From Cephalothrix simula (lineage: Eukaryota > Nemertea > Palaeonemertea > Archinemertea > Cephalotrichidae): a stretch of 64,000 nt of DNA. Location of the stretch: NCBI GenBank assembly GCA_035591015.1, contig JAXIUW010240284.1, positions 1 through 64,000 of the forward strand, in the 5' to 3' direction. The translations under genes and the position numbers were made by a program. Below the pieces are notes generated by a model. It did no database searches and was not told where the DNA came from. It saw only the letters and a list, made by a program, of their open reading frames with translations. Position 1 is the stretch's first letter; every line of letters starts with the position of its first letter. Positions 1 to 8,637 of the stretch are shown here, in pieces.

Positions 1-260
1 TGCTCTTAACAATCCCAGTAATCTTTTTTATGGGAGCTTCGCTCCCAGAGCAATCCAATAGGTAAGGTGTTAAGTTTTTTAGATTGTTTTTGGCAACTAG
101 CACTCTCGGCTTAATCCAATGAGGAGAGGCTAAAGTTTTTATATTTGGGTGTATAGAGGCTTTTAGATGAGCTTCGCTCTCCATCTAGTTCGTTCAGAGA
201 TGTTTACAGTTTATAGATTGTTTTTGGTATCCAATACTTCCAGCTTATATGTGTATACGG
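1..260. repeat. ~134-bp duplicated non-coding unit with hairpins
   Basis: Two diverged copies of one unit follow each other. The core AGCTTCGCT sits at 35-43 and 170-178, and AGATTGTTTTTGG sits at 81-93 and 215-227, giving a period of 134-135 bp. The first core lies in a perfect 7-bp hairpin (TGGGAGC at 31-37, complement at 41-47, loop TTC); the second lies in an imperfect version of it. No convincing coding frame is present. The unit may continue to the left of the window. Confidence 0.7.
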
Positions 261-299
261 TAGGCTTTTTAAACTAAAATGCTTGAAGTTATATAACAC

Positions 300-835
300 C
301 AAACCCTTTTGGCCGAAGGCTTTGCCTTCGGCCAAGTCCGAGTGTGCAGAGGGCAATGCCCTCTGCCGGGGTTGTTAGGGGTAGAAACCCCTAACCCTAG
401 CCATTTTGTAGCATAGCTTTGCTTACTTGCATGGGTGCAAGGCAATTCTCTATTGCCTTGCTGGGGCAGAGCCCCTAACACTAACCGCTTTGTAGCATCG
501 CCTTGCTTACTTACATGGGTGCAAGGCAATTCTCTATTGCCTTGCTGGGTAGAAATCCTTAGCTATAAGTCCCCCAATAGCAATTTTGCCCTACGAGTAA
601 GCCATGATGTGGTTTATTTAATTCGGGCGCGTAAGCCTGTTAGGGCTTACCCAGCCCCAAAGAACTATCAAGGGGTTGCAAGGGGATATTTATCCCCTTG
701 CCGGGGTGTAACCCCTAACACCAGCTGCTTTGGCGCATAACCTTGCTTACTTACGTGGGTGCAAGGCAATTCTCTATTGCCTTGCCGGGGTGTAACCCCC
801 TAATGTCAGCCACTTTGTAGCATCACCTTGCTCGA
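300..835. repeat. Palindromic repeat array of ~84-bp units
   Basis: A chain of perfect inverted repeats. Arm pairs are 309-320/324-335 (12 bp), 346-355/357-366 (10 bp), 374-382/387-395 (9 bp), 437-446/452-461, 521-530/536-545 and 761-770/776-785 (10 bp each, loop TCTCT), and 678-688/691-701 (11 bp). Most large hairpins are followed by a small GGGG/CCCC hairpin (463-475, 703-715, 787-799) and then by a spacer containing CTTTGTAGCAT and CTTGCTTACTTAC. The spacing is 84 bp for 437 to 521 and 83 bp for 678 to 761. Open frames here are repeat translations and not genes. From 836 to 938 I see nothing. Confidence 0.85.
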
Positions 836-938
836 GAAGAGCCTCTAACGCTTAAATACTTCGGCAAATAACCTTGCTTTGGGTAGGTTGTGGAAAGTCT
901 ATAGTATTGAGCTAGAGTTTATGAGAATTGCTTAGAGA

Positions 939-1769
939 TCACTTAGATAGGGAACGTTTGGTGCGCCGTATTTCTTTATTTAGGGCTAGTTCTTGTTCAC
1001 GGACGGCGAGCTTTAGTAGGTTGGCTGTGTTTTGGTAGTGTAGAATACGCTCTCGGATACGTTCTAGCTCTTGCTGTTCCTTGGCTTTGAGGCGTTGTAG
1101 TGTAGTTTGTAGGCTACGCAGGTAGCGTCTTCGTTGAGATGGATTACGCTGCTGAGCCGCTTCATCAAGACTACGAGGCTTAAACTTAGCCTTAGAATAA
1201 ACCTTTGGTAAAAGGCTATGTTCTAGGCTATAGGTGCTAGATTTATTATTGATGATAGCCTCAGCCAGCTTTACTTGCTCGTGATTAGGCAAGCGTGCCA
1301 CGTAGCGCAAGTGGCGCAGACTCAATCGTTGTTCAACTAGTTTCTTTTTGGCGGGTGGAGTGATATTTAACGGTGCCATGCCGACTACTATTTCATCACG
1401 AGTTTTGCCGAGCATGGCTGCCAGTTGTGACTGTGTGCAATCAAAGTTTTCTTTAAGGGTTAGATAGGCTTGAGCTCGCTCAAAATGACGATCATCAACG
1501 CCGCAAGCTAGCTTAAAGTCAGCCTCTAAAGACTGTTTAAGTCTATAGCAAGGCACCCGATTCCAGCCGAGACTCTGCACAACATTAAGGCGTTTTTGTC
1601 CTTGTAGAACTCTAAACTTTCCACCAGCAGAAACTACTAGGGGCGGCACTTGCAAGCCTTCTTCAACAATTGATTGGCGTAATTCTGGTTGAATTGCTTG
1701 GAATTCAATCAGCAAAGACTGTACATTAAGCTCGTAGACCTTTTTGGGTTTCTTCTTCTTTCTGCCCAT
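939..1769 (-). CDS. Orphan ParB-like DNA-binding protein
   Basis: A 276-residue basic protein. Residues about 30-80 resemble the ParB N-terminal domain (SIVEEGLQVPPLVV, then a glycine-arginine box, then a VPCYRL strand). Residues about 110-130 look like a ParB helix-turn-helix (TQSQLAAMLGKTRDEI), followed by the LSLRHLRYVARLP segment that in ParB proteins reads ls.gHaral. The C-terminal third is a highly charged coiled coil. The CTP-binding box, GERRxRA in canonical ParB, reads GQKRLNV, so CTP switching may be altered or lost. No parA neighbour and no canonical parS are visible. A GAGG ribosome site lies 6 nt before the ATG. It could be a chromosomal ParB paralogue, a plasmid-derived remnant or a ParB-fold regulator. 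The family call is firm; the role is unknown. Confidence 0.75.
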   Translation of the reverse strand: MGRKKKKPKKVYELNVQSLLIEFQAIQPELRQSIVEEGLQVPPLVVSAGGKFRVLQGQKRLNVVQSLGWNRVPCYRLKQSLEADFKLACGVDDRHFERAQAYLTLKENFDCTQSQLAAMLGKTRDEIVVGMAPLNITPPAKKKLVEQRLSLRHLRYVARLPNHEQVKLAEAIINNKSSTYSLEHSLLPKVYSKAKFKPRSLDEAAQQRNPSQRRRYLRSLQTTLQRLKAKEQQELERIRERILHYQNTANLLKLAVREQELALNKEIRRTKRSLSK

Positions 1770-1931
1770 AGTTGCCTCAGTTAATGTCTAAATTGGCGTC
1801 TTAATTAGTGGCTCAATTGCCAGCAAACTATTCCGTATGCTCTAGGCAAAAAATTAATCTTGCGACACGCAAACTTTAATCGGCTAATAATGTACCTAGC
1901 GTAGTCCCTAATATAATTGGTAAATATCTGT

Positions 1932-4610
1932 CTAGTGTGCTGCTAGCCAATCTGGGCCATGAGCAATATTAACTCGCAGTGGTACGGCCAGCTCAACGGC
2001 ACCCTCCATTTCGGCAACCACAACAGCAGTAAGAGCTTCTATTTCGGTGCGCGGAACATCAAAAAGCAGTTCATCATGAATACTTAAAATGAGGCGTGAA
2101 GCCAGCTTTTGCCTAATTAGTTGCTGTTCCACTTTAAGCATGGCTATTTTGATGATTTCGGCCGCCGTACCTTGAATGGGTGTGTTGATGGCCATTCCTT
2201 CGGCTCTGCGCATTGCAAAAGCGTTAGAGCTATTGATGTATTCTAAAATACGACGCCTACCAAACAGTGTTTCAGCATAGCCATCATGGCGAGCTTTGAG
2301 CACCAACTCTTCTTGCATGCGTGCTATTGACGGGTAAGACTCAAAATAACGTGCAATAAACTGCTTGGCATCGTCTTTACTGCAGTCGGTTACCTGAGCT
2401 AGTTTGTCAGCACCCATGCGATAAATAAGTCCAAAGTTGACTTCTTTAGCCACAGCGCGTTGCTCAGGGCTAATCTGTGTGCTGCTAAAGATATGACCGC
2501 CGGTGATGGCATGAATATCATCATCATCAGAAAAAGCCTTTATAAAGGCATCTTCGGCTGAATAGTGCGCCACTACCCGCAGTTCAATTTGACTATAGTC
2601 TGCTGAAACCAACACATGGTCTGCATCACGTGGAATAAATAAGCGTCTGATTTTGCGCCCAGCAGCAGAACGAATGGGGATATTTTGCAAATTAGGATTG
2701 TCAGAAGATAACCGCCCCGTTGCCGCCACAGACTGCTGTAATGAGGTATGAATACGCCCTGTAACCGAATTAACATAGCTGCCCAAGCGGTCAAGATAGG
2801 TTGATTTCAGTTTGAATAACTCACGGTACTCAAGTATTTTACGGGGCAGTGGATGGTGCTTGCCGAGTTTATTAAGTTCTTCTTCATCGGTGCTAAAGCC
2901 TAGTCCAGTTTTGATTTTGCGCGGCCGTATTTTATAGCGTTCATGCAGTTGATGCTTGCCATACAATATATTTTGCAGCGATAACACCGAGTTAATATTA
3001 AATTCTTCGCCGGCCTGCTGGTATATTTCTGCCTCTAGTGCATTGAGTTGGCTTTGCACATCTTCGGCAAGTGCGGTAGCAGATTTACGGTCAAAGTTTA
3101 TGCCGGCTTCTTCTAGGCGTGCCAAAACTCCGATTAGCGGCATTTCAATATCTTGATAGGGCTGTAATTGCTTGCTGTTTTTAATACGCAGTTTTAGTTG
3201 TTCATACAGCCGCCAACCAAGGTCGGCCTGCTCAGCCTGTGCTAGGCCTTGCTCTAGCAGCAGTGGGTTCTTAGTAGCAGACTTAGATTTTTGCTCTTCA
3301 GCTAAGGTTGTGGTGGTAATATTTAGCTCACGCAGAATGATATGATCTAAATCGTGCTTTCTTTCTTGCGGATTAAGCATGTGTGAAAAAATCATACTAT
3401 CGTAGAGCTGACCTTCAAGACCGATGCCATAATGCCTTAGCCAGTGCATCAACTGCTTTAGGTCATGCCCTACCTTGGCTAAGGCAGGGTTCTCAAATAG
3501 GGGCTTTAAGGCTGATAAGGCTTGTTGGTCCGTAAGCTGATCTTGCCCAAAAACAATGTAATCAGCCTGCAAAGGCTTGTTGCTAAAGGCTAATACCGCC
3601 AATGATTCAGAAAAATAATCAGCACCCGTAGCCAGCATGGCCACGGCAATTAGCTCTTGCTGCTGCCACTGCTTAACGCACGCAGACAACTGGTTATAAT
3701 CTTTAATTAAGTTATAGCTTGACTGCTCATGGCTCTGTTGGGGCTGGCTTTGCTTTAATTGGTCACGTAGCGTGCGCAGTTCTAGTTCATCAAAAAGAGC
3801 GATTAGGGCTTGATTGCCTTCTAAGATATCTGGCGTGCTGCGTAGCTCGGCTAGGTCTGGCAAGGCGTCTATGTCTGTATATAGTCTAACTAAGTCTCGT
3901 GATAAATAGGCAAGGCCACGATGCTCGGTCAGTTTAGATTGAATAGCGGGTTTGATAGCCTCAAGCTGGGCATAAATCTCATCTAAATGTCCGTGTTCAT
4001 TAATTAAATTGGCAGCGGTTTTCTCACCAATACCGGGTACTCCGGGTATGTTATCTGATTTATCGCCCATGAGGGCCAGTAGGTCAATCATGTAGTCGGG
4101 CTTTATGCCGTAGCGTTCATGAACTTGAGGAATGCCACGCAGGCTGAGTTTTCCACCTTCTTGATGCCATAAAAAACAATGTTCGTTGACTAATTGCAGT
4201 AGGTCTTTATCACGTGAGGCTATAAAAATGTCTAGGTCGGAGTTTTGTTTGGCTAGGCTGGCCACGATGTCATCAGCCTCATAGCCGGGCAGGCTTAGCA
4301 GCGGCAAATTAAGGCACTCAACAAACCTCGCTAGGTAGGGTAGTTGCTCAACTAGGTCATCGGGCATTTTTTGGCGTGTACTTTTATATTCTGGATAACT
4401 TTGAGCTCGCAGAGTAGCCTCTGGCGCATCGGTGGCAATGGCCAAGTAGTCAGGCTTTTCTCCGATAATAATCCGAATTATGGCCTGAAAGAAGCCCTGT
4501 ACACCACTAACATTAATGCCATTTGAATTGATGAGAGGGTTCTTGAGCAAGGCCATGTGGTAGCGATATACCAAGGCCATTGTATCTACAATAAATAATT
4601 TCTTTCGCAT
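1932..4610 (-). CDS. polA: DNA polymerase I, proofreading residues lost
   Basis: An 892-residue DNA polymerase I for Okazaki-fragment processing and gap repair. Residues 1 to about 270 form the 5'-nuclease domain (IVDTMALVYRYH, GYEADDIVASLAK, GDKSDNIPGVPGIGEKTA). The polymerase domain has motif A (SADYSQIELR, Asp about 671), motif B (AKEVNFGLIY, Lys about 722) and motif C (SIHDELLFD, His about 845). The middle domain keeps the fold of the 3'-5' exonuclease but lacks its metal ligands: the DTE position reads MLATG, the NLKYD position reads DLKQLM, and the last Asp region reads AEQAD. The glycine right after the motif B tyrosine, GLIYGM in E. coli, is Arg here. The gene starts 12 nt after the RDD-protein gene, so it probably ends a three-gene operon. 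Confidence 0.96.
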   Translation of the reverse strand: MRKKLFIVDTMALVYRYHMALLKNPLINSNGINVSGVQGFFQAIIRIIIGEKPDYLAIATDAPEATLRAQSYPEYKSTRQKMPDDLVEQLPYLARFVECLNLPLLSLPGYEADDIVASLAKQNSDLDIFIASRDKDLLQLVNEHCFLWHQEGGKLSLRGIPQVHERYGIKPDYMIDLLALMGDKSDNIPGVPGIGEKTAANLINEHGHLDEIYAQLEAIKPAIQSKLTEHRGLAYLSRDLVRLYTDIDALPDLAELRSTPDILEGNQALIALFDELELRTLRDQLKQSQPQQSHEQSSYNLIKDYNQLSACVKQWQQQELIAVAMLATGADYFSESLAVLAFSNKPLQADYIVFGQDQLTDQQALSALKPLFENPALAKVGHDLKQLMHWLRHYGIGLEGQLYDSMIFSHMLNPQERKHDLDHIILRELNITTTTLAEEQKSKSATKNPLLLEQGLAQAEQADLGWRLYEQLKLRIKNSKQLQPYQDIEMPLIGVLARLEEAGINFDRKSATALAEDVQSQLNALEAEIYQQAGEEFNINSVLSLQNILYGKHQLHERYKIRPRKIKTGLGFSTDEEELNKLGKHHPLPRKILEYRELFKLKSTYLDRLGSYVNSVTGRIHTSLQQSVAATGRLSSDNPNLQNIPIRSAAGRKIRRLFIPRDADHVLVSADYSQIELRVVAHYSAEDAFIKAFSDDDDIHAITGGHIFSSTQISPEQRAVAKEVNFGLIYRMGADKLAQVTDCSKDDAKQFIARYFESYPSIARMQEELVLKARHDGYAETLFGRRRILEYINSSNAFAMRRAEGMAINTPIQGTAAEIIKIAMLKVEQQLIRQKLASRLILSIHDELLFDVPRTEIEALTAVVVAEMEGAVELAVPLRVNIAHGPDWLAAH

Positions 4611-4622
4611 TAGATTAGGGGG

Positions 4623-5390
4623 CTAATTTGGCATTATATCACTTTTCGGCGCAGGCAACACTTGCCAACCTTGGGGGCTGTATTGTAGCTCAAGATTTAG
4701 ATTGATTTGATCATTATTACCACTAATTGCTAGCTCAATCATTACCTTTTTTGCGGCTTCATCAAGCTGAAATGTTTGGTTTTTAATTTTTGGATTAGCC
4801 CCAAACAGCCGTAGTAGCTCATAGTCGTTATTCACATACTGCACCGCCTGCTGAAAAGCCTCGCTGCGTTCAATGGTATAGAGGGGCGTAAAAAAGGCTA
4901 GCAGTATAAACGTAAAAAATAATATCGCTATAAAAGATAATTTCCACACTCGGCTACGTAGCTGAGGCTCAATCACTACAACGGTATGCGCTAGTTTATC
5001 GCTTAAGCGTTGATAATGCTTGTCACGCAGACAGAACCATGCCTCAAGCGGTAGCAATGGCAAGGTGATTTGCCTTAGTAGGCGTTGACGCAGGCTGGTT
5101 GCACCGAGATTTGTTGCATTGCGAATACCTAAGCCCAGCACCCACTTACCCACTGATGCAAATGACCACCAATCACGCAAGGCCATCAATATCAAAGATG
5201 CTAGCACCACCGCCACAAAAGTATTGGGTAGTTGCTGCTCAAAAAGCAATCTATCCCAGCCTTGAGGATAAGAAAATTGATTAAGTATTTTGCACAGCTG
5301 CACAACAATAAAGCCGTCTACCAAAAAAGCGAACAGGCGAATATGCGGCGCAGCTAATGAGGTTGGGGTCGTCAAAGAACGATTATTCAC
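4623..5390 (-). CDS. RDD-family membrane protein with C-terminal Coa1/Tim21-like domain
   Basis: A 255-residue protein. The N-terminal half is an RDD domain, with the typical RLFAFLVDG start, three hydrophobic segments and the closing RLSDKLAHTVVV block. A fourth hydrophobic stretch (SFIAILFFTFILLAFF, about residues 152-168) is followed by an extracytoplasmic domain containing SEAFQQAVQYVNND and a beta-rich tail, reminiscent of Coa1/Tim21-like assembly factors. That second assignment is an inference from pattern. The start is GTG, directly behind the stop of the upstream exported-protein gene, and polA follows 12 nt later. The function is unknown; RDD proteins are thought to act in transport or membrane stress. 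Confidence 0.75.
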   Translation of the reverse strand: MNNRSLTTPTSLAAPHIRLFAFLVDGFIVVQLCKILNQFSYPQGWDRLLFEQQLPNTFVAVVLASLILMALRDWWSFASVGKWVLGLGIRNATNLGATSLRQRLLRQITLPLLPLEAWFCLRDKHYQRLSDKLAHTVVVIEPQLRSRVWKLSFIAILFFTFILLAFFTPLYTIERSEAFQQAVQYVNNDYELLRLFGANPKIKNQTFQLDEAAKKVMIELAISGNNDQINLNLELQYSPQGWQVLPAPKSDIMPN

Positions 5391-5392
5391 AC

Positions 5393-6145
5393 CTACTCTA
5401 CCTTTATCACGCTGCCCTCTTCAAAGTAGATGCTGGCATAATTGTAAGCCCACATTTCAACGGTAGCACCGTTAGGGTTGCTATTGTCAGCGTTGTTTTT
5501 GAAGAGTGGTTCTCCCAAGGCATGCAGTACATCCCACTGATTATCGCCAAGGCTGACCAAGCCTAGCATCAATCGTTCTCTGTCTTCTGTTGATAGGTCT
5601 TTATTTTCTAGCAATTCTTTGTGCATGCTGCTTAAAGTATTGATGTCTAAGTCAAGCCTTAGCACTCCAGCCCGTCCATTAACCCAATACAGCCGCTGAT
5701 TGCTAGTGTAGCTGACTTTGTACCATCGGACTTCTTCAAAGTTAGCGTCTTTTTCAATAAGGTCATCAAATTTAATTTTGTTACGACTGATTAGCGTGGG
5801 AAGCAGATTATCATCAGCACTAGGAATCTTAGAGAATACGGGTACTCGGTCATCCTTATTAGCTTCTACATCAGGCTTAGAAAGATTTGTCCAACCCTCT
5901 AGTTTTTGTTCTTCGGTGGTATCAACCAACACCATAAGCCAGAGCACACCATCATCGGCAACGACCACCTCAGTTGCCAAATAGTAGCTGTTAGTTTTCA
6001 GTAGTAACCGTCGTCCTTGCTGAGGCCCATCGGGGTAAGCATATACGTTTTGATTAGTGTAGAATGTGCCGATTGGGTTAGCCGCAACATCAGCAATTAG
6101 CATTGCACAAAGTATGACTGCCAACCCTATGATTTTCAAATACAT
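5393..6145 (-). CDS. Exported protein with SH3-like repeats, function unknown
   Basis: About 250 residues with a Sec signal peptide (MYLKIIGLAVILCAML, likely cut after DVAA). The mature part has two beta-rich stretches of bacterial SH3/GW type: one around NVYAYPDGPQQGRRLLL ending in LEGWTNL, the other around VRWYKVSY ending in LYWVNGRAGVLRL. A C-terminal segment contains WDVLHALGEP, resembling the short sequence-stability repeats of SmpA-like outer-membrane proteins. I chose the second of two in-frame ATGs because AAGG lies 8 nt before it; the first ATG is at 6151. It is the first gene of the run leading to polA. I do not recognise a specific family. Confidence 0.65.
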   Translation of the reverse strand: MYLKIIGLAVILCAMLIADVAANPIGTFYTNQNVYAYPDGPQQGRRLLLKTNSYYLATEVVVADDGVLWLMVLVDTTEEQKLEGWTNLSKPDVEANKDDRVPVFSKIPSADDNLLPTLISRNKIKFDDLIEKDANFEEVRWYKVSYTSNQRLYWVNGRAGVLRLDLDINTLSSMHKELLENKDLSTEDRERLMLGLVSLGDNQWDVLHALGEPLFKNNADNSNPNGATVEMWAYNYASIYFEEGSVIKVE

Positions 6146-6190
6146 CTGCATAGCCTTAGTAAGCCTTTGTCATCGGAACGATAAACCATA

Positions 6191-6219
6191 TAGTCAGTGT
6201 TATCAAGGCTGACTATAAT
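6191..6219 (+). promoter_or_regulatory. Putative sigma-70 promoter for the CPBP gene
   Basis: A perfect TATAAT at 6214-6219 is preceded, after 17 nt, by TAGTCA at 6191-6196 (three matches to TTGACA). It lies in the divergent spacer and points at the membrane-protein gene starting at 6281. If real, it rules out an upstream in-frame GTG start at 6197. Confidence 0.45.
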
Positions 6220-6280
6220 AGCAGCCACTTTTAAGACTATTAATTCTTCACAGCAAGCCACCGTTTTAACCTCCAGCACT

Positions 6281-6988
6281 ATGATTAAAATCTATTTTCA
6301 GCAAACCAAGAACTTGCACTATGCCCTAGTGTCATCAATTCCTTTGCTGTTGGGCTATGAGCTACTGGTGTGGCACTCACCGCCCCATGCCAGCGGAGCC
6401 ATCATCAGAAACGGCGTAGAGGTGATGCTAAACGATATACTTAGTGCGGTGGGCTTGAATTTGCCTTCAGCAGGCTGGGTTTTACTAGTGGCGATTACTC
6501 TAGGTTTGGTCTACACCAAGCATAAGGGCGCCCAAATAAATTTGCGCTTTTACGCCATGGCCATAGTTGAATCTAGCCTATATGCGGTAGTTATGGCCTA
6601 TGTGCTAAAAATGTTTAGCAGTGCCTTACTACAGATAGCGCAATACACTACCTTTCCAGACCTTATGCATGGCATAGGGATGTCTTTGGGGGCGGGAATA
6701 TACGAAGAGCTAATATTTAGAGCAGTGCTAATATCACTAATGTTGTGGATATTTAAGTTGTTTCTCAGCAAGTATCTAGCAGGTTTTTTAGCCGTGATAC
6801 TGGCGGCCTTTTTATTTTCTTTAGCGCATTACGTAGGAGCAACAATTACTCCATTTACTGTAGATAGCTTTATGTATCGTTGGTTTGCTGGATTAATTTT
6901 ATCTAGCTTATTCTATAGCCGTGGCTTTATGCTGACTGCATACACTCATGCCTTTTATAATATAGGAGTAATTTTGATTAGCCCTTAG
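6281..6988 (+). CDS. CPBP-family intramembrane protease
   Basis: About 235 residues with six to eight hydrophobic segments. The CPBP/CAAX-protease motifs are present: EELIFRAVL (EExxxR, about residue 150), and FSLAHY with the catalytic-type histidine about 40 residues later. A third conserved region near YTHAFYN supplies another histidine. The family includes Rce1-like prenyl-protein proteases and bacteriocin-immunity proteins; which one this is cannot be read from sequence. An in-frame GTG at 6197 would add 28 residues, but a TATAAT box overlaps that region, so I prefer the ATG. Neither start has a good ribosome site. The gene stands alone. Confidence 0.8.
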   Translation: MIKIYFQQTKNLHYALVSSIPLLLGYELLVWHSPPHASGAIIRNGVEVMLNDILSAVGLNLPSAGWVLLVAITLGLVYTKHKGAQINLRFYAMAIVESSLYAVVMAYVLKMFSSALLQIAQYTTFPDLMHGIGMSLGAGIYEELIFRAVLISLMLWIFKLFLSKYLAGFLAVILAAFLFSLAHYVGATITPFTVDSFMYRWFAGLILSSLFYSRGFMLTAYTHAFYNIGVILISP

Positions 6989-7513
6989 CTGCAAAATCAT
7001 AAAAAATTGATTCGGTATGTTTTTGGTAGATATGCTCACCCGCTAGACTGGGCTAATCGCAAGACCTGTGGTCTAAGTTTGGTATTTAGATTTAGATTTA
7101 TACTTAGATTAGTTAGATAAATTAGATCAGATACACCGGCTCAAAAAGTCTCCAAAAAGTCCCCCAAAAGTCTCCAAAAAATTATGTGGGTCTTCGTGTG
7201 GCCGTATCAGTTATCAGTATTGGCAGGCACACCTAAGCCCGCAGAGACTGCTGCTAGCATTAGATACTTAGCCAAAATGCTCATAGGCACGCTTTAATAA
7301 TATGCCCGTAGAGACTGCTCTCATCCCCAAAAAACTATGCCTAGGCCTTAAAGAACTATACTAAGAAGGAACTATCCCGAGAAAGAACTATACCGAGAAT
7401 GTAAGGAAAGGACGAAAGAGAGATGCCACTCTATTAATGCTATCAAGCATGAGGCACTTAACCCTGAACTAAATCCAAAATTAATTATCGCCTAGCCTAA
7501 CCACGTAAGTTGC
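6989..7513. other. Gene-free convergent spacer with short repeats
   Basis: No coding frame is supported. From 7143 to about 7181 an A-rich unit of roughly 11 bp (AAAAAGTCTCC) is repeated three times. Around 7340-7400 a GAACTATA-containing unit recurs in degenerate form, and the phrase GAGACTGCT occurs twice about 70 bp apart (from 7237 and 7308). No clear terminator hairpin with a T-run was found, although the genes on each side converge. Confidence 0.5.
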
Positions 7514-8209
7514 CTAGCTATCAGTTTTTGGTTTGTCTAGCTTAAGTTGATCTTTAAGGGCTAGCAATTCATTTTCTACTTTATCATCGCCACCGTCAAG
7601 TTTACTGAACTTATTTTCTAAAGCATCGCCGCTAAATTCAGCATTTAGCTCCGACTGAGCATGGCCAATGTTAACCATCTCGTCAATTTTTTCTTCCATG
7701 CGCTTTACCGTCTCTAAGCTGCCACCGGCATTCATGTTTCCGAGAGTGCCAGAGATTTTTTGCTGCGCCTCGGCCTGTCGTTGCTTAGAGATTAATAGGT
7801 TTTTGTTGCGCTTCAGTTCAGAAATCTTGCTTTCTAACTCAGCTAGCCCCTCTTTTAGGCGTGCTACATTGGTAGCCTGCTGCTCTTGGTTTTGCTGGTA
7901 TTGATTAAGCCTGTGTTCGTGTTCAGAACGCCGATGCAAGGCCTCACGAGCAAGACTATCATCGCCTTTTTGTACGGCTTGAGCCGCCCGCCGTGACCAT
8001 TTGCTTATTTCAGCTTCTTCATCTTTAATAGACTTTTCAATACGCTTTTGATCAGCCATAGACTGCGCTACTTGCTCACGAGCTTTCTTATAGGCCTCAT
8101 CAAGGTCTAGAATAGTCTGCTCAAGAATCTTCTTGGGGTCTTCAGCCTTGTTGAGCAACGAGTTTATGGTTGCTCTAGTTATTGTGTACATTCGTGATAA
8201 AATACCCAT
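7514..8209 (-). CDS. pspA: PspA/IM30-family membrane-stress protein
   Basis: A 231-residue, almost wholly coiled-coil protein that opens with the amphipathic helix and start typical of PspA/IM30/Vipp1 (MGILSRMYTITRATINSLL, then EDPKKILEQTILDLDEAY). These proteins coat and stabilise stressed inner membranes. The C-terminal 40 residues are acidic and probably disordered. An AGAGGG ribosome site lies just before the ATG. The gene is 14 nt downstream of the PTS EIIA gene and two genes after rpoN. In enterobacteria the psp operon depends on sigma-54 and PspF; no PspF or PspBC gene is seen here, so this is the family call only. Confidence 0.88.
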   Translation of the reverse strand: MGILSRMYTITRATINSLLNKAEDPKKILEQTILDLDEAYKKAREQVAQSMADQKRIEKSIKDEEAEISKWSRRAAQAVQKGDDSLAREALHRRSEHEHRLNQYQQNQEQQATNVARLKEGLAELESKISELKRNKNLLISKQRQAEAQQKISGTLGNMNAGGSLETVKRMEEKIDEMVNIGHAQSELNAEFSGDALENKFSKLDGGDDKVENELLALKDQLKLDKPKTDS

Positions 8210-8223
8210 CTTACCCTCTTAAA

Positions 8224-8637
8224 TTAAGCATCTTGAGCTAACGTACTGGCATCTATAATAGATTTCTCACCTGCCGTTAGCACAGATTGTTTTAGAGCCA
8301 TCAAGTCAGAAATTTCTGCGCCGGCGGCCTCAATAATCATCGGCAAATTAACCCCGGTTATTATATTAACCCGCTTAGCATCTAGCATTGATAAAGCCAT
8401 AGAGCTAGGCGTTCCCCCAAACACATCCGATAGTATCAAAATATCGCTCTCTGCGCTGAGTTCGCTGACTAAATCTTTTAACCGCAAATAAGAATCGCTT
8501 GACCTATCGCCGGTTTTGAAAGAAAAAGCAATAAACCCAGTATCACGGCCAACTATATTATTGCACGTTTCAATCAATGCTTGCGCCAAGTCACCATGAG
8601 CCGTAACTATCACCCGCACATTTCTGCCCATAGCCAT
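8224..8637 (-). CDS. Mannose-type PTS EIIA domain protein
   Basis: About 138 residues, a stand-alone EIIA of the mannose/sorbose PTS fold. The phospho-accepting histidine is in VIVTAHGDLA near the N-terminus. ILSDVFGGTPSSMAL and VNIITGVNLPMIIEA are the other two conserved blocks. In many proteobacteria this gene lies in rpoN-hpf-ptsN-hprK-rapZ-EIIA-ptsH and acts in nitrogen-related PTS signalling. Here it is kept after rpoN but hpf, ptsN, hprK, rapZ and ptsH are absent. The frame stays open back to 8781, but those extra codons do not resemble the family, so I start at the first of two nearby ATGs (the other is at 8631). Confidence 0.85.
   Translation of the reverse strand: MAMGRNVRVIVTAHGDLAQALIETCNNIVGRDTGFIAFSFKTGDRSSDSYLRLKDLVSELSAESDILILSDVFGGTPSSMALSMLDAKRVNIITGVNLPMIIEAAGAEISDLMALKQSVLTAGEKSIIDASTLAQDA

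Noticed and set aside
269-740. Open frames on both strands inside the palindrome array
   Set aside because: They are made of repeat translations, overlap each other on opposite strands and have no ribosome site or protein-like composition.
300-835. CRISPR array
   Set aside because: Repeats are palindromic, unequal in length and have repeated rather than unique spacers; no cas genes are near.
1-938. parS centromere sites for the ParB-like protein
   Set aside because: No match to the canonical 16-bp parS with its GTTTCAC core was seen; the palindromes here are of another kind.
6197-6280. N-terminal extension of the CPBP protein from a GTG start
   Set aside because: A TATAAT box lies inside it, there is no ribosome site, and the added residues do not resemble the family.
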